This document shows positions 34,266 to 43,197 of a DNA stretch of 64,000 bases, piece after piece. The notes under the pieces were generated by a model, which saw only the letters and a program-made list of their open reading frames with translations, did not search any database and was not told the origin of the DNA. The DNA comes from an uncultured Bacteroides sp. Its GTDB lineage: Bacteria > Bacteroidota > Bacteroidia > Bacteroidales > Bacteroidaceae. The stretch lies in NCBI GenBank assembly GCA_900544075.1, contig UQTJ01000001.1, forward strand, positions 124,001-188,000, written 5' to 3'. The number at the start of each line of letters is the position of its first letter. Position 1 is the first letter of the stretch. The position numbers were made by a program, and so were the translations under genes.

Positions 34266-34357
34266 ATAAAAAAAGCAGCTACAAAATTCGTAACTGCTTG
34301 TATTCTTCGTGGACCAATCTTGGCTTGAACCAGGGATCTCCAGATTATGAGTCTGTT
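34266..34357 (-). repeat. Diverged direct repeat of tRNA-Met 3' half plus terminator
   Basis: This 92-base stretch matches 35094-35184 in the same orientation: the tRNA from just before the anticodon stem to its 3' end, and the following hairpin with T run. Similarity stops abruptly before ACAGACTCAT, where tRNA attachment-site homology usually ends. The copy differs at about ten positions, so the duplication is not recent. Confidence 0.7.
34310..34357 (-). pseudogene. Truncated tRNA-Met(CAT) fragment, 3' half only
   Basis: The anticodon loop CTCATAA and the T arm are retained, but the D arm and 5' acceptor strand are absent, replaced by unrelated sequence. It cannot fold to a tRNA. It reads as one end of the repeat that flanks the HEPN/MNT pair. 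Confidence 0.75.
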
Positions 34358-34381
34358 ATTCTTTTATAAACAGATACCCTA

Positions 34382-34720
34382 TTAATTACCCAATAAAACT
34401 GTTACCTCTTTTTTTAGTTTAGACAGATGGTTTATAACCATACTCCAAAGTATATCGACAGACAAGCTGTCATATCCATGAATGATATAATTCCTTGCAT
34501 CAACAATTTTACGTGAATCTGTAATAGCTATGTTTCTATCAATCTTTAAGATTCTATTCATAGCTTCGCCTATAATCTCTATGTTACGCTCAATGGCACG
34601 TCTTAAGCAGAGATTACTATAAAAATCCTCAAACTGCTTAGGTTTATTACCGAAGAAGCTTTCTATTTCTTCAATGGCTGTAAGAATATCTTGCAGATGT
34701 TTCTTAATCAAATCATCCAT
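34382..34720 (-). CDS. HEPN-domain RNase toxin (HepT-like)
   Basis: A 112-residue DUF86/HEPN helical protein. The active motif R-x4-H-x-Y is present at Arg76, His81 and Tyr83 (RNYIIHGY), the arrangement of HepT ribonuclease toxins in type VII toxin-antitoxin pairs. In characterised systems the partner nucleotidyltransferase transfers AMP to the Tyr of this motif and silences the toxin. Its start overlaps the end of the nucleotidyltransferase gene by 8 bases, showing translational coupling. The stop codon lies 25 bases from the truncated tRNA fragment. All motif residues are intact, so it may be active. Confidence 0.92.
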   Translation of the reverse strand: MDDLIKKHLQDILTAIEEIESFFGNKPKQFEDFYSNLCLRRAIERNIEIIGEAMNRILKIDRNIAITDSRKIVDARNYIIHGYDSLSVDILWSMVINHLSKLKKEVTVLLGN

Positions 34721-35012
34721 ATATTAATGCTTTAGTTGCGTCCACGTTCTTTTTCAGATATGGATTCTTTATAGTTTGTTCTTCCAACAAGTCTACTTTC
34801 CTACCAAACAATTCTTCCAAAGAATATTTTAAATCAAAGTAATTGTCGAAATAATCGCTAACCTCTGCTTTGTTAAAAGAAACAACCAAGTCTACATCAC
34901 TATCATCGTTAAATCGGTCGGTAAGTATAGAACCAAACACAAACAGTTTACTCACCTTGTACCTCTTGCACAAAGCAACAATCTTCTGTATATTGTTTTC
35001 TATCAGCTTCAT
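34713..35012 (-). CDS. MNT-type minimal nucleotidyltransferase antitoxin (MntA-like)
   Basis: A 99-residue protein of the polymerase-beta nucleotidyltransferase fold. The motif G-S-x10-D-x-D is exact, at Gly27-Ser28 and Asp39/Asp41 (FGSILTDRFNDDSDVDLVV). This matches MntA antitoxins that use ATP to AMPylate the HEPN toxin partner. It is first in a two-gene operon with the HEPN gene and overlaps it by 8 bases. A possible -7 box TATATTTG lies on the minus strand at 35033-35040. The pair lies between an intact tRNA gene and a partial tRNA copy, pointing to lateral arrival. Confidence 0.92.
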   Translation of the reverse strand: MKLIENNIQKIVALCKRYKVSKLFVFGSILTDRFNDDSDVDLVVSFNKAEVSDYFDNYFDLKYSLEELFGRKVDLLEEQTIKNPYLKKNVDATKALIYG

Positions 35013-35032
35013 AAACCAACTTTCTTATAACG

Positions 35033-35040
35033 CAAATATA
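35033..35040 (-). promoter_or_regulatory. Possible -7 promoter box of the MNT-HEPN operon
   Basis: The minus strand reads TATATTTG, 20 bases before the start codon at 35012. No matching -33 box with 19-base spacing was seen. Confidence 0.4.
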
Positions 35041-35093
35041 ACAAATTATACTATAACCATATTATTTATAGTGAGTTTTTTACGCAAGAGCAC

Positions 35094-35130
35094 AAAAAAA
35101 ACAGCTACGAAATTCGTAACTGCCTGATTT
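35094..35130 (-). terminator. Terminator of the tRNA-Met gene
   Basis: On the minus strand CAGTTACGAA pairs with TTCGTAGCTG (one mismatch), followed by eight T. The same hairpin is duplicated at 34267-34299. Confidence 0.7.
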
Positions 35131-35136
35131 TCTTAG

Positions 35137-35210
35137 TGGACCAGCCTGGGCTTGAACCAGGGACCTCCAGATTATGAGTCTGTTGCTCTAACCAACTGAG
35201 CTACAAGTCC
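35137..35210 (-). tRNA. tRNA-Met (anticodon CAT)
   Basis: A 74-base tRNA on the minus strand. The acceptor strand begins GGACTTG and pairs with CTGGTCC before discriminator A. The D arm contains AGCTCAGTTGGTTAGAGC, the anticodon loop is CTCATAA, and the T arm CCTGG/CCAGG pairs perfectly around TTCAAGC. The CCA end is not encoded. The acceptor has one T-T mismatch. The CAT anticodon could also belong to a lysidine-modified tRNA-Ile2; elongator Met is favoured. Its 3' half is repeated at 34310-34357. Confidence 0.9.
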
Positions 35211-35239
35211 GATGAATCGTTTTATTTTCGATTGCGATG

Positions 35240-35270
35240 CAAAGGTAACGTTTATTTTTTATTCTGCAAA
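35240..35270 (-). promoter_or_regulatory. Promoter of the tRNA-Met gene
   Basis: On the minus strand TTTG (35267-35270) and TACCTTTG (35240-35247) are separated by exactly 19 bases, a full match to the Bacteroides consensus. It lies about 30 bases before the tRNA 5' end. Confidence 0.85.
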
Positions 35271-35670
35271 CATTTCAAGAAAAAAAATGAAACTTTTTAT
35301 TCCATACACCCACTTTATATGTCAAACAATGAAATATAACGGTTAGGGAAGAATGCATTTTGCATAAAGAATAAAAGCGAAATGCAAGAGAGAAAAAGCA
35401 AAAACAACCGTTCATATTCTATAAATACAATCTATTTATATATATACACAACTTATATATTTATATATACAAGTTATATTTATAAAAACAAAGACTGTAT
35501 TTAGAGATTTATTCAGCACAAAATATATTTTTATTCACCATCTCAAGAGTTTATTTTGCAGAAATCAAGGAACACATATTACGGATTAAGAAGTTTTACA
35601 CCCCATAACACCATAACTTCGGATATATTGTTGTATTTTTGCACCGATTAATCGATTAAAAATTAAAGAC
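35271..35670. other. AT-rich intergenic stretch before the Ca-ATPase gene
   Basis: No gene is seen. It contains a run of alternating TA with the repeated words ACTTATATATT and AAGTTATATTT near 35450-35485. A possible -7 box TATTTTTG lies at 35634-35641, 29 bases before the ATPase start codon. Confidence 0.6.
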
Positions 35671-38298
35671 ATGTCACAGAAAATGAATGAAAATCATCTG
35701 AACGGACTTACTGACCAGGAGGTTATTGCCAGCCGTCAGAAATATGGGGAAAACTTGCTTACTCCTCCAAAACGTCCATCTATCTGGAAACTTTATCTTG
35801 AAAAATTCCAAGACCCTGTCATCAGAGTTCTATTGGTGGCTGCCGTTTTTTCACTTATCATATCGATTATAGAGAATGAATATGCCGAAACTATAGGTAT
35901 CTTCTTCGCTATTTTTCTGGCTACAGGTATCGGATTCTACTTTGAATATGATGCCAACAAGAAGTTCGACCTTCTGAATGCCGTTGGCGAGGAAACCCCT
36001 GTCACCGTTATACGCAACGGAAAGGTAAAAGAAATTCCAAGAAAGGAAATAGTAGTTGGAGATATAGTGATTCTGAACACTGGTGATGAGATTCCTGCCG
36101 ACGGAACACTGGTAGAGGCTGTTTCACTGCAAGTGAATGAGGCTAACCTCACAGGTGAGCTTATGGTGAACAAGACTACAGACCCTGAACATTTTGACGA
36201 CGAGGCTACATATCCGTCGAATGCCGTGATGCGTGGTACTACAGTTACCGACGGACACGGAACGATGAAGGTTGACCGTGTGGGTGATGCTACAGAAATC
36301 GGTAAAGTGGCTCGCCAATCGACAGAGCAGAGCGATGAAAAGACTCCACTAAACATACAGCTTGAGAAACTTGCCAACCTGATTGGTAGGGTAGGTTTCA
36401 CTATCGCAACACTTACTTTCGTGATTTTCACAGGTAAAGACCTTTATGCTTATTTCACTGCCAATACAGTCGAGACTTGGGAACAGTGGCTTCAGGTGGC
36501 TCAGATTGTGCTGAAATACTTCATGATGGCCGTAACGCTGATTGTTGTGGCTGTTCCTGAGGGACTTCCTATGAGTGTGACACTAAGTCTTGCGCTGAAT
36601 ATGCGCCGAATGCTGAAGACCAACAACCTTGTGCGCAAGATGCATGCTTGCGAAACTATGGGTGCCATCACTGTGATTTGTACAGACAAGACCGGTACTC
36701 TGACTCAGAACCTGATGCAGGTACACGAAGCACAGGTGGACGAATCAAATCCTGAGCTTGTGGCAGAAAGCATTGCCGTAAACTCTACCGCTTTCCTTGA
36801 AGAGAAGGCCGAAGGAGAAAAGCCGTCGGGTGTGGGTAATCCTACAGAAGTTGCCCTGCTCTTGTGGCTCAACGGAAAGGGTGCCGACTATATCTCACTG
36901 CGCGAAAATGCTCATACAGTAAACCAGCTTACTTTCTCTACAGAGAGAAAATATATGGCCACACTCGTTGATTCACCTGTAATGAATAAACGTATCCTAT
37001 ATATAAAAGGTGCGCCTGAAATCGTGATGTCTAAATGTTCATTGAGCGACGATAAAATCAAGTCATACAACGAACAGCTTCTTGCATATCAGAACAAGGC
37101 TATGCGTACCCTTGGACTTGCATACAGAATCATCCCTGAAGGAAAACCGGAAGACTGTGCAGAGCTTGTGGCTGAAGGCGGCATGACATTCCTCGGAATA
37201 TTCGCAATAAGCGACCCTATACGTCCTGACGTGCCTGATGCTGTCAAGAAATGCCAGTCGGCAGGTATCGGTGTGAAGATTGTAACCGGCGATACTCCGG
37301 GAACAGCTACAGAAATTGCCCGTCAGATTGGTTTGTGGACTGAAAACGATACTGAACGCAACCGTATCACAGGTACAGACTTTGCCGCATTGAGCGACGA
37401 AGAGGCTCTTGAAAGAGTGCTTGACATAAAGGTGATGAGCCGTGCGCGCCCTATGGACAAACAGCGTCTTGTACAGTTGCTGCAGCAAAAGGGTGCGGTA
37501 GTGGCAGTTACAGGCGACGGAACAAACGATGCTCCTGCCCTCAACCATGCCCAGGTAGGTCTGTCAATGGGTACAGGTACTTCTGTGGCTAAAGAGGCCA
37601 GCGACATCACTCTGCTCGACGATTCATTCCACAGTATAGCTACAGCCGTGATGTGGGGACGTTCGCTCTATAAGAACATACAGCGTTTCATCGTGTTCCA
37701 GCTTACCATCAATGTGGTGGCACTGCTTAGTGTCCTCCTCGGAGCATTCTTCGGTTCTGCCCTACCGCTAACCGTTACACAGATGCTTTGGGTGAACTTG
37801 ATTATGGATACATTCGCAGCCATGGCTCTGGCTTCAATATCTCCAAGCATGGACGTGATGAACGAGAAACCTCGCAAGCGTACAGACTTCATCATCAGCA
37901 AGGCTATGCAGAAGAATATCTTCAGTACAGGCATCTGCTTCCTCATCGTACTGATGGGACTTATGGCTTATATGAACAATTCTGCCGCAGGTATGGATGT
38001 TCATAACCTGACTATTTTCTTCACTGTGTTCGTGATGCTTCAGTTCTGGAATCTGTTCAATGCCAGCGTATTCGGAACAAATCATTCCATCTTCAAGGAT
38101 GCAGGTCATGCACTTGGTATGCTCAGTGTGGCACTGATTATCCTCGTAGGTCAGTTTGTCATCGTTACCTTCGGCGGTAAGGTATTCCGCACAGAGGCTC
38201 TTCCATTGATGGATTGGCTTTATATAATAGGTGGAACTTCCATTGTACTTTGGATTGGCGAAATCTGGAGAGGTATCAAGAGAATGAGCTCAAAATAA
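35671..38298 (+). CDS. Calcium-translocating P-type ATPase
   Basis: An 875-residue P2-type ATPase of the plasma-membrane Ca2+ pump kind. It has an N-terminal cation-ATPase domain (HLNGLTDQEVIASRQKYGENLL), an actuator domain with NLTGEL in place of canonical TGES, the phosphorylation site Asp339 in ICTDKTGTLTQN, a nucleotide domain (KGAPEIVMSKCSL), and the hinge TGDGTNDAPALNHAQVG. About ten membrane segments include VAVPEGLPMSVTLSLA. It would export Ca2+ or similar ions from the cytoplasm. It begins a four-gene operon with the HAD gene 12 bases downstream. Confidence 0.93.
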   Translation: MSQKMNENHLNGLTDQEVIASRQKYGENLLTPPKRPSIWKLYLEKFQDPVIRVLLVAAVFSLIISIIENEYAETIGIFFAIFLATGIGFYFEYDANKKFDLLNAVGEETPVTVIRNGKVKEIPRKEIVVGDIVILNTGDEIPADGTLVEAVSLQVNEANLTGELMVNKTTDPEHFDDEATYPSNAVMRGTTVTDGHGTMKVDRVGDATEIGKVARQSTEQSDEKTPLNIQLEKLANLIGRVGFTIATLTFVIFTGKDLYAYFTANTVETWEQWLQVAQIVLKYFMMAVTLIVVAVPEGLPMSVTLSLALNMRRMLKTNNLVRKMHACETMGAITVICTDKTGTLTQNLMQVHEAQVDESNPELVAESIAVNSTAFLEEKAEGEKPSGVGNPTEVALLLWLNGKGADYISLRENAHTVNQLTFSTERKYMATLVDSPVMNKRILYIKGAPEIVMSKCSLSDDKIKSYNEQLLAYQNKAMRTLGLAYRIIPEGKPEDCAELVAEGGMTFLGIFAISDPIRPDVPDAVKKCQSAGIGVKIVTGDTPGTATEIARQIGLWTENDTERNRITGTDFAALSDEEALERVLDIKVMSRARPMDKQRLVQLLQQKGAVVAVTGDGTNDAPALNHAQVGLSMGTGTSVAKEASDITLLDDSFHSIATAVMWGRSLYKNIQRFIVFQLTINVVALLSVLLGAFFGSALPLTVTQMLWVNLIMDTFAAMALASISPSMDVMNEKPRKRTDFIISKAMQKNIFSTGICFLIVLMGLMAYMNNSAAGMDVHNLTIFFTVFVMLQFWNLFNASVFGTNHSIFKDAGHALGMLSVALIILVGQFVIVTFGGKVFRTEALPLMDWLYIIGGTSIVLWIGEIWRGIKRMSSK

Positions 38299-38310
38299 TC
38301 CGTAACGAAT

Positions 38311-38925
38311 ATGGATTCGAAAATAAAGAATATAATATTTGACTGGGGTGGCGTTCTTATCGACGTCACATTAGACAGATTTCTCGCCGAATGCAAGGCT
38401 ACCGGAATCTGTTTCGAGGATAAGGAAATAACCGGAACACACAAGACCGGCTTCTTCCTTGAATATGAGCTTGGCAATATCTCTGATGACGATGCACGCA
38501 ATGAGTTGCGCCGCAGAGCAAGCAAGGATATCTCAGATGCGGAAATCGACCGCATATGGAACACCATGATAGAAAGAATCCCAGAAGAAAAGCTTGAGCT
38601 GCTGTGTAAATTGAAGGATAAATACAATCTGTATATACTCAGTAACACAAATGCTATTCACTGGGACAATGTAGCACCGGAAGTGTTCAGCTATAAAGGT
38701 TTGGGTATAAATGATTTCTTCAAGAAGGTATTCCTCTCGCATGAGATGCACCTTGCAAAGCCTGACACAGCCATTTATCTGAAAGCATTGTCAGATGCAG
38801 GTATCAAAGCTGAAGAAACAATGTTCATCGACGATTCAAAACTGAACTGCGATGCAGCACAATCGGTAGGTATAAATGCCGTACATTACATTCCGGGAGA
38901 AGACCTCTCGCTGATTTTCAAATAA
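38311..38925 (+). CDS. HAD-superfamily hydrolase
   Basis: A 204-residue HAD phosphatase of the YihX/epoxide-hydrolase-like subgroup. Motif I is IIFDWGGVLID (nucleophile Asp11), motif II is LYILSNTNAIHW, and motif III/IV is AKPDTAIY with MFIDDSKLNC. The second acid of motif I is replaced by Gly, as common in this subgroup. The likely substrate is a sugar phosphate or nucleotide, not resolved. It stands between the Ca-ATPase gene (12-base gap) and ribF (5-base gap); a role in flavin synthesis, as a phosphatase of the ribF pathway, is possible but not shown. Confidence 0.85.
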   Translation: MDSKIKNIIFDWGGVLIDVTLDRFLAECKATGICFEDKEITGTHKTGFFLEYELGNISDDDARNELRRRASKDISDAEIDRIWNTMIERIPEEKLELLCKLKDKYNLYILSNTNAIHWDNVAPEVFSYKGLGINDFFKKVFLSHEMHLAKPDTAIYLKALSDAGIKAEETMFIDDSKLNCDAAQSVGINAVHYIPGEDLSLIFK

Positions 38926-38930
38926 TAAAA

Positions 38931-39854
38931 ATGGAGTTTATAGAAGAATACGATAAAACCGACATAAAGCCATGCGCGGCAACAATAGGATGTTTCGACG
39001 GAGTACACACAGGACACCGCTATCTGGTAAAACAGGTTCGCGACATAGCCGATGAGAGAGGTCTGGGAAGTGCCCTTATCACCTTTCCTGTACATCCGCG
39101 TCAGGTAATGCAGGCAGACTATATGCCGGAGCTATTATCGTGTCCGGCACAAAAGACTTCACTAATCAATTCTCTTGATGCAGATTACTGCATAATGCTT
39201 CCATTCACAAGACAGCTGTCGCAACTTACGGCACGCGAGTTTATGGAACTTCTGCTTAAGAGATACAATGTCCGTGCATTGGTTATAGGCTACGACCACC
39301 GTTTCGGACACAACCGCACTGAAACTTTCGAGGATTATTGCCGCTACGGACAGGAACTTGGCATGTCCGTGATAAAGGCCGAGCCTCTGAAGTGCGGGAT
39401 TACAGACACTTTCATCAGTTCGTCTGCCATAAGAAAGCTGCTTAAATCAGGCGATGTGGTCACAGCAAACCGTTTCCTCGGATATAACTATTATATCGAC
39501 GGCACAGTGACCGACGGACATAAGGTAGGACGCAAAATAGGTTTCCCCACTGCAAACATCATCCCTTCGTGTCCGGAAAAACTTATACCTGAGAACGGAG
39601 TTTATGCCGTGCGTGTACCCATTGGTAATACTGTTTACAAAGGGATGCTGAACATCGGCAACCGCCCTACCCTGAACAATGGCAGCAATATCAGTATAGA
39701 GGTACATATCATAGACTTCAGCGGTGATATATATCATCATCCGTTGAGGATAGAGTTCGTCAGCAGAATAAGGCCGGAGATAAAGTTCGCCTCGATGGAG
39801 GAGCTGATAGAACAATTAGAGAAAGACAAGACGATAATATCAAAAATAGAATAA
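38931..39854 (+). CDS. ribF: Bifunctional riboflavin kinase / FAD synthetase
   Basis: A 307-residue RibF. The N-terminal FAD synthetase domain (about residues 15-170) has the nucleotidyltransferase signature GCFDGVHTGHRYLV and FISSSAIRKLL. The C-terminal flavokinase domain (about 180-305) has the GRKIGFPTANI motif and NIGNRPT. It converts riboflavin to FMN and then FAD. It lies 5 bases after the HAD gene and 15 bases before the helicase gene, in one operon. Length and motif order are normal. Confidence 0.96.
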   Translation: MEFIEEYDKTDIKPCAATIGCFDGVHTGHRYLVKQVRDIADERGLGSALITFPVHPRQVMQADYMPELLSCPAQKTSLINSLDADYCIMLPFTRQLSQLTAREFMELLLKRYNVRALVIGYDHRFGHNRTETFEDYCRYGQELGMSVIKAEPLKCGITDTFISSSAIRKLLKSGDVVTANRFLGYNYYIDGTVTDGHKVGRKIGFPTANIIPSCPEKLIPENGVYAVRVPIGNTVYKGMLNIGNRPTLNNGSNISIEVHIIDFSGDIYHHPLRIEFVSRIRPEIKFASMEELIEQLEKDKTIISKIE

Positions 39855-39869
39855 TTTTAAAAACAAAAA

Positions 39870-41768
39870 ATGAAGACATTCGAAGAATTAGGCGTTTCCG
39901 AAGAAATACGCAGGGCAATCGAAGAAATGGGATATGAGTATCCTATGCCCGTACAGGAAGAAGTTATACCGTATTTGCTTGGAAACGGAAATGACGTAGT
40001 GGCTCTGGCACAAACCGGAACCGGAAAAACAGCCGCATTTGGTCTGCCGCTGATACAGAAAATAAACATCAAAGAATGTGTACCGCAAGCACTGGTGCTC
40101 TGCCCTACACGCGAACTGTGCCTGCAGATAGCAGGTGACCTTACCGACTACTCAAAATATATTTCAGATCTTAAGATATTACCTGTATATGGAGGTTCAT
40201 CAATAGAAAGCCAGATTAAAAGCCTGAAAAAAGGTGTACATATCATCGTGGCTACTCCGGGACGACTCATCGACCTTATGGAACGCAAGGTGGCACGCCT
40301 TGAAACTATCAGATATGTGGTGATGGACGAGGCTGACGAGATGCTGAACATGGGATTCACAGAGAGTATCAATGCCATACTCGAAAAGATACCTGAGGAC
40401 CGCAATACTCTGATGTTCTCTGCCACAATGAGTCCTGAAATCTCGCGCATTGCGAAGACTTATCTGCATAATGCGAAGGAAATAACCATAGGAACAAAGA
40501 ACGAGGGCAGCAAGAACGTAAACCATATAGCATATATCGTACATGCAAAGGACAAGTATCTCGCACTGAAACGTATCGTAGACTACTATCCTCAGATTTA
40601 CGGTATCATCTTCTGCCGTACACGTATCGAAACTCAGGAGATAGCCGACAAGCTGATACAGGACGGATATAGTGCCGACTCTCTTCACGGAGAATTGAGC
40701 CAGGCTCAGCGTGACCTCGTGATGCAGAAGTTCCGCCAGCGCCATCTGCAGCTTCTTGTAGCTACCGACGTGGCAGCACGCGGACTTGACGTGAACGACC
40801 TTACTCACGTTATCAACTATGCCCTGCCAGACGATACAGAGAGCTATACTCACCGAAGCGGACGTACAGGCCGTGCAGGAAAGACGGGTATCTCTATAGC
40901 CATCATGAATATGCGCGAGAAAGGAAAGATGCGTGAGATAGAACGTATCATCAACAAGAAATTCACAATAGGAACACTCCCTGCCGGAAAAGAAATCTGC
41001 GAGCAGCAGCTCATCAAGGTTATCGATGATATAGAGAAGGTTAAGGTGAACGAAGAGGATATCGAAGCATTCCTTCCGGGCATTTACCGCAAATTTGAAT
41101 GGCTGAGCAAGGAAGACCTTATCAAGCGTGTGGTATCAATGGAGTTCAACCGTTTCTTGGAATATTACCGTAACGCACCTGAAATAGAACAGCCTAAGGT
41201 AAGCGAAAAGGATAAGTCTGACAAACCTCGCAAAGACCGCGGAAGCGACAAGGAAAAGACTGCCCGCAAGGCAGAAAAGGGATATGCACGCCTATTCCTC
41301 AATATGGGTAAGACCGACGGTTTCTATGCAAATCAGGTTATAGAACTGATCAACCGCAACACAAAGAAAGAGCGCATACAGATAGGACGTATTGACCTGA
41401 TGCAGAACTTCTCATTCTTTGAAGTGGCAGAACAGCAGGCTGACATCGTTATGAAAGCTCTTAACAAAGTTGTTTTAAAAGGTAAGAGAATTATAGTGGA
41501 AATAGCCGGAGAGAACAACGGCAAAAGTGATAAGAGCGGCAAGAAGCGCAATTCCGGTTCTTCAAAAGAGAAAACCACAAAGGAAACTCCTGCAAAAGAA
41601 AAGAAGGCTTCAAAGAAGGATAAGCCAAGCCGTGAGGAACGCGGATATACTTCAGCTCGCGGACCTAAGCACAAGGACGACTGGAAACAGTTCTTCGTGC
41701 ATGACAACAACTCTTCAAATCCGGGATTTGATGATGCCGGAATGGGAAAGAAGAAAAAGAAGAAATAA
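39870..41768 (+). CDS. DEAD-box ATP-dependent RNA helicase (DeaD/CsdA-like)
   Basis: A 632-residue helicase. Motifs in order: ALAQTGTGKTAAFGLPL (Walker A), ATPGRLID, MDEADEMLNMGF (DEAD), MFSATM (SAT), VATDVAARGLDV and HRSGRTGRAG. After the core, a linker leads to an RNA-binding DbpA-type domain (about residues 470-545, YARLFLNMGKTDGFYANQVIELIN), then a Lys/Ser-rich tail (about 550-632) typical of cold-shock DEAD proteins. It remodels RNA duplexes in ribosome assembly or mRNA turnover. It is the last gene of the four-gene operon and is followed by a strong shared terminator. Confidence 0.94.
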   Translation: MKTFEELGVSEEIRRAIEEMGYEYPMPVQEEVIPYLLGNGNDVVALAQTGTGKTAAFGLPLIQKINIKECVPQALVLCPTRELCLQIAGDLTDYSKYISDLKILPVYGGSSIESQIKSLKKGVHIIVATPGRLIDLMERKVARLETIRYVVMDEADEMLNMGFTESINAILEKIPEDRNTLMFSATMSPEISRIAKTYLHNAKEITIGTKNEGSKNVNHIAYIVHAKDKYLALKRIVDYYPQIYGIIFCRTRIETQEIADKLIQDGYSADSLHGELSQAQRDLVMQKFRQRHLQLLVATDVAARGLDVNDLTHVINYALPDDTESYTHRSGRTGRAGKTGISIAIMNMREKGKMREIERIINKKFTIGTLPAGKEICEQQLIKVIDDIEKVKVNEEDIEAFLPGIYRKFEWLSKEDLIKRVVSMEFNRFLEYYRNAPEIEQPKVSEKDKSDKPRKDRGSDKEKTARKAEKGYARLFLNMGKTDGFYANQVIELINRNTKKERIQIGRIDLMQNFSFFEVAEQQADIVMKALNKVVLKGKRIIVEIAGENNGKSDKSGKKRNSGSSKEKTTKETPAKEKKASKKDKPSREERGYTSARGPKHKDDWKQFFVHDNNSSNPGFDDAGMGKKKKKK

Positions 41769-41784
41769 ATCACATACTAGTAAA

Positions 41785-41828
41785 AAAACGAAATGCGCAG
41801 CCTTGAAAGTTGCGCATTTCGTTTTTTT
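41785..41828. terminator. Bidirectional terminator between two convergent operons
   Basis: ACGAAATGCGCA and TGCGCATTTCGT pair as a 12-base perfect stem around a 12-base loop, with A-rich sequence before and T-rich sequence after, so it can end transcripts from both sides (helicase operon and DUF389 operon). Confidence 0.85.
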
Positions 41829-41830
41829 AT

Positions 41831-43195
41831 TTATTTTTCCATTACAATAAGTTCAAGCTTCTTTGCATTGGTACGTGTCTTGAGCCAGTCTGCCATACGT
41901 TTCTTATCGGCAGCAGATGGTTTCTTGGCACATTGCAATATAGCAAATGTAAGAGTGTCAGGTTTGAGACTGTCAAGTTCAAGACGGATACTACGCGACA
42001 GTGCAACCGATTTGATACCTCCACCGAACAAGGCTTTCATCTCTCCTGCCAGTCTATTGTCAACCTGTCCGCTACGAGTATAGAGTTCCAACTGTGTTTT
42101 CAGGGAATCTATTTCATGCTGTTGTGCAGCAAGCTTCTGTTCACTCTTCTTGTAGAAGTCCTCCATCACCATCGACTTAATATTGCTTATGTCCATCTCG
42201 CCATTATTCACTCCCTGGAATACTACAAGCTTAGTTTTTCCGAGGTTATACTTTTCAAGTTTCTGCTCGGCAGCGGCTATCTGGCTTTCGGACACCTCAT
42301 TGCCGACCATCACAACCTTAATCTCACGTTTGGAATAAGATATTTCCCTACTGAGGATTTGTGAATTAGGGAACTGGAGTTCCTCAGATATGTAATTGTT
42401 TGCAGCACTGTGATAGAATGTTTCCTTAACGATACCGTATGTAAGATATATCGCAGGACACATTGTCACCAAAGTTATGGTTATAATATATTTACGTACC
42501 AGTTTCTCACGATTTTTATCCACAAACTCCTTGTGCTTGAATTTCATAAACCGTACTCCCAGGAAAGTGGCAAGGCTTATGAACACTGAGTTGATAAAAT
42601 AGAGATAGAAGGCTCCCAGGAAATAAAGCAGATTGCCGGTTGCCAATCCGAATCCGGCAGTACATAGCGGCGGCATCAATGCTGTAGCGATGGCCACACC
42701 CGGTATTACGTTTCCCTTCTCCTTTGTAGCCACAGCCACTATACCGGCAAGACCACCGACCAGGGCTATGAATACGTCGTATATAGTAGGCGAAGTACGT
42801 GCCAACAATTCCGATTGCACCTCGTCAAGCGGAGTAAAGGCAAAATATATCGTAGCGGTAGTTACACTGAACACAGTTGCTATGAAATAACTCTTCAGAG
42901 AGCGTTTCATCAGTTCAAAGTCATTTATACCGATGGCAAGTCCCACACCCATGATAGGTCCCATAAGCGGAGAAATCAGCATGGCGCCGATGATTACGGC
43001 AGTAGAATTGACATTCAGTCCAAGAGAGGCTATGAACGTGGCAAACACAAGAATCCACAGATTCGCTCCACGGAATTCCACTCCATTGCGGATGCTTTCA
43101 ACCGTGAGTTGCTCATCCTCCATGCTTTTGTTCAAGTCCAGATAATCATCGTAAAACTTTCTTATCAGGTACTTCTTTCTGTTGTTAAGTTCCAT
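41831..43195 (-). CDS. DUF389-family membrane protein
   Basis: A 454-residue inner-membrane protein of the TIGR00341/DUF389 family. Six or more membrane segments occur at about residues 48-245, including NLWILVFATFIASLGLNVNS, ISPLMGPIMGVGLAIG and ALVGGLAGIVAVATKEKGN. The soluble C-terminal half (about 270-454) has a small alpha/beta domain (REIKVVMVGNEVSESQIAAAEQ) and a coiled region. The function of the family is not known; transport has been suggested. It lies 2 bases after the flippase gene on the same strand. Confidence 0.88.
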   Translation of the reverse strand: MELNNRKKYLIRKFYDDYLDLNKSMEDEQLTVESIRNGVEFRGANLWILVFATFIASLGLNVNSTAVIIGAMLISPLMGPIMGVGLAIGINDFELMKRSLKSYFIATVFSVTTATIYFAFTPLDEVQSELLARTSPTIYDVFIALVGGLAGIVAVATKEKGNVIPGVAIATALMPPLCTAGFGLATGNLLYFLGAFYLYFINSVFISLATFLGVRFMKFKHKEFVDKNREKLVRKYIITITLVTMCPAIYLTYGIVKETFYHSAANNYISEELQFPNSQILSREISYSKREIKVVMVGNEVSESQIAAAEQKLEKYNLGKTKLVVFQGVNNGEMDISNIKSMVMEDFYKKSEQKLAAQQHEIDSLKTQLELYTRSGQVDNRLAGEMKALFGGGIKSVALSRSIRLELDSLKPDTLTFAILQCAKKPSAADKKRMADWLKTRTNAKKLELIVMEK

Positions 43196-43197
43196 AA

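Noticed and set aside
34310..34357. A second functional tRNA
   Set aside because: The D arm and 5' acceptor strand are absent; only the 3' half is present.
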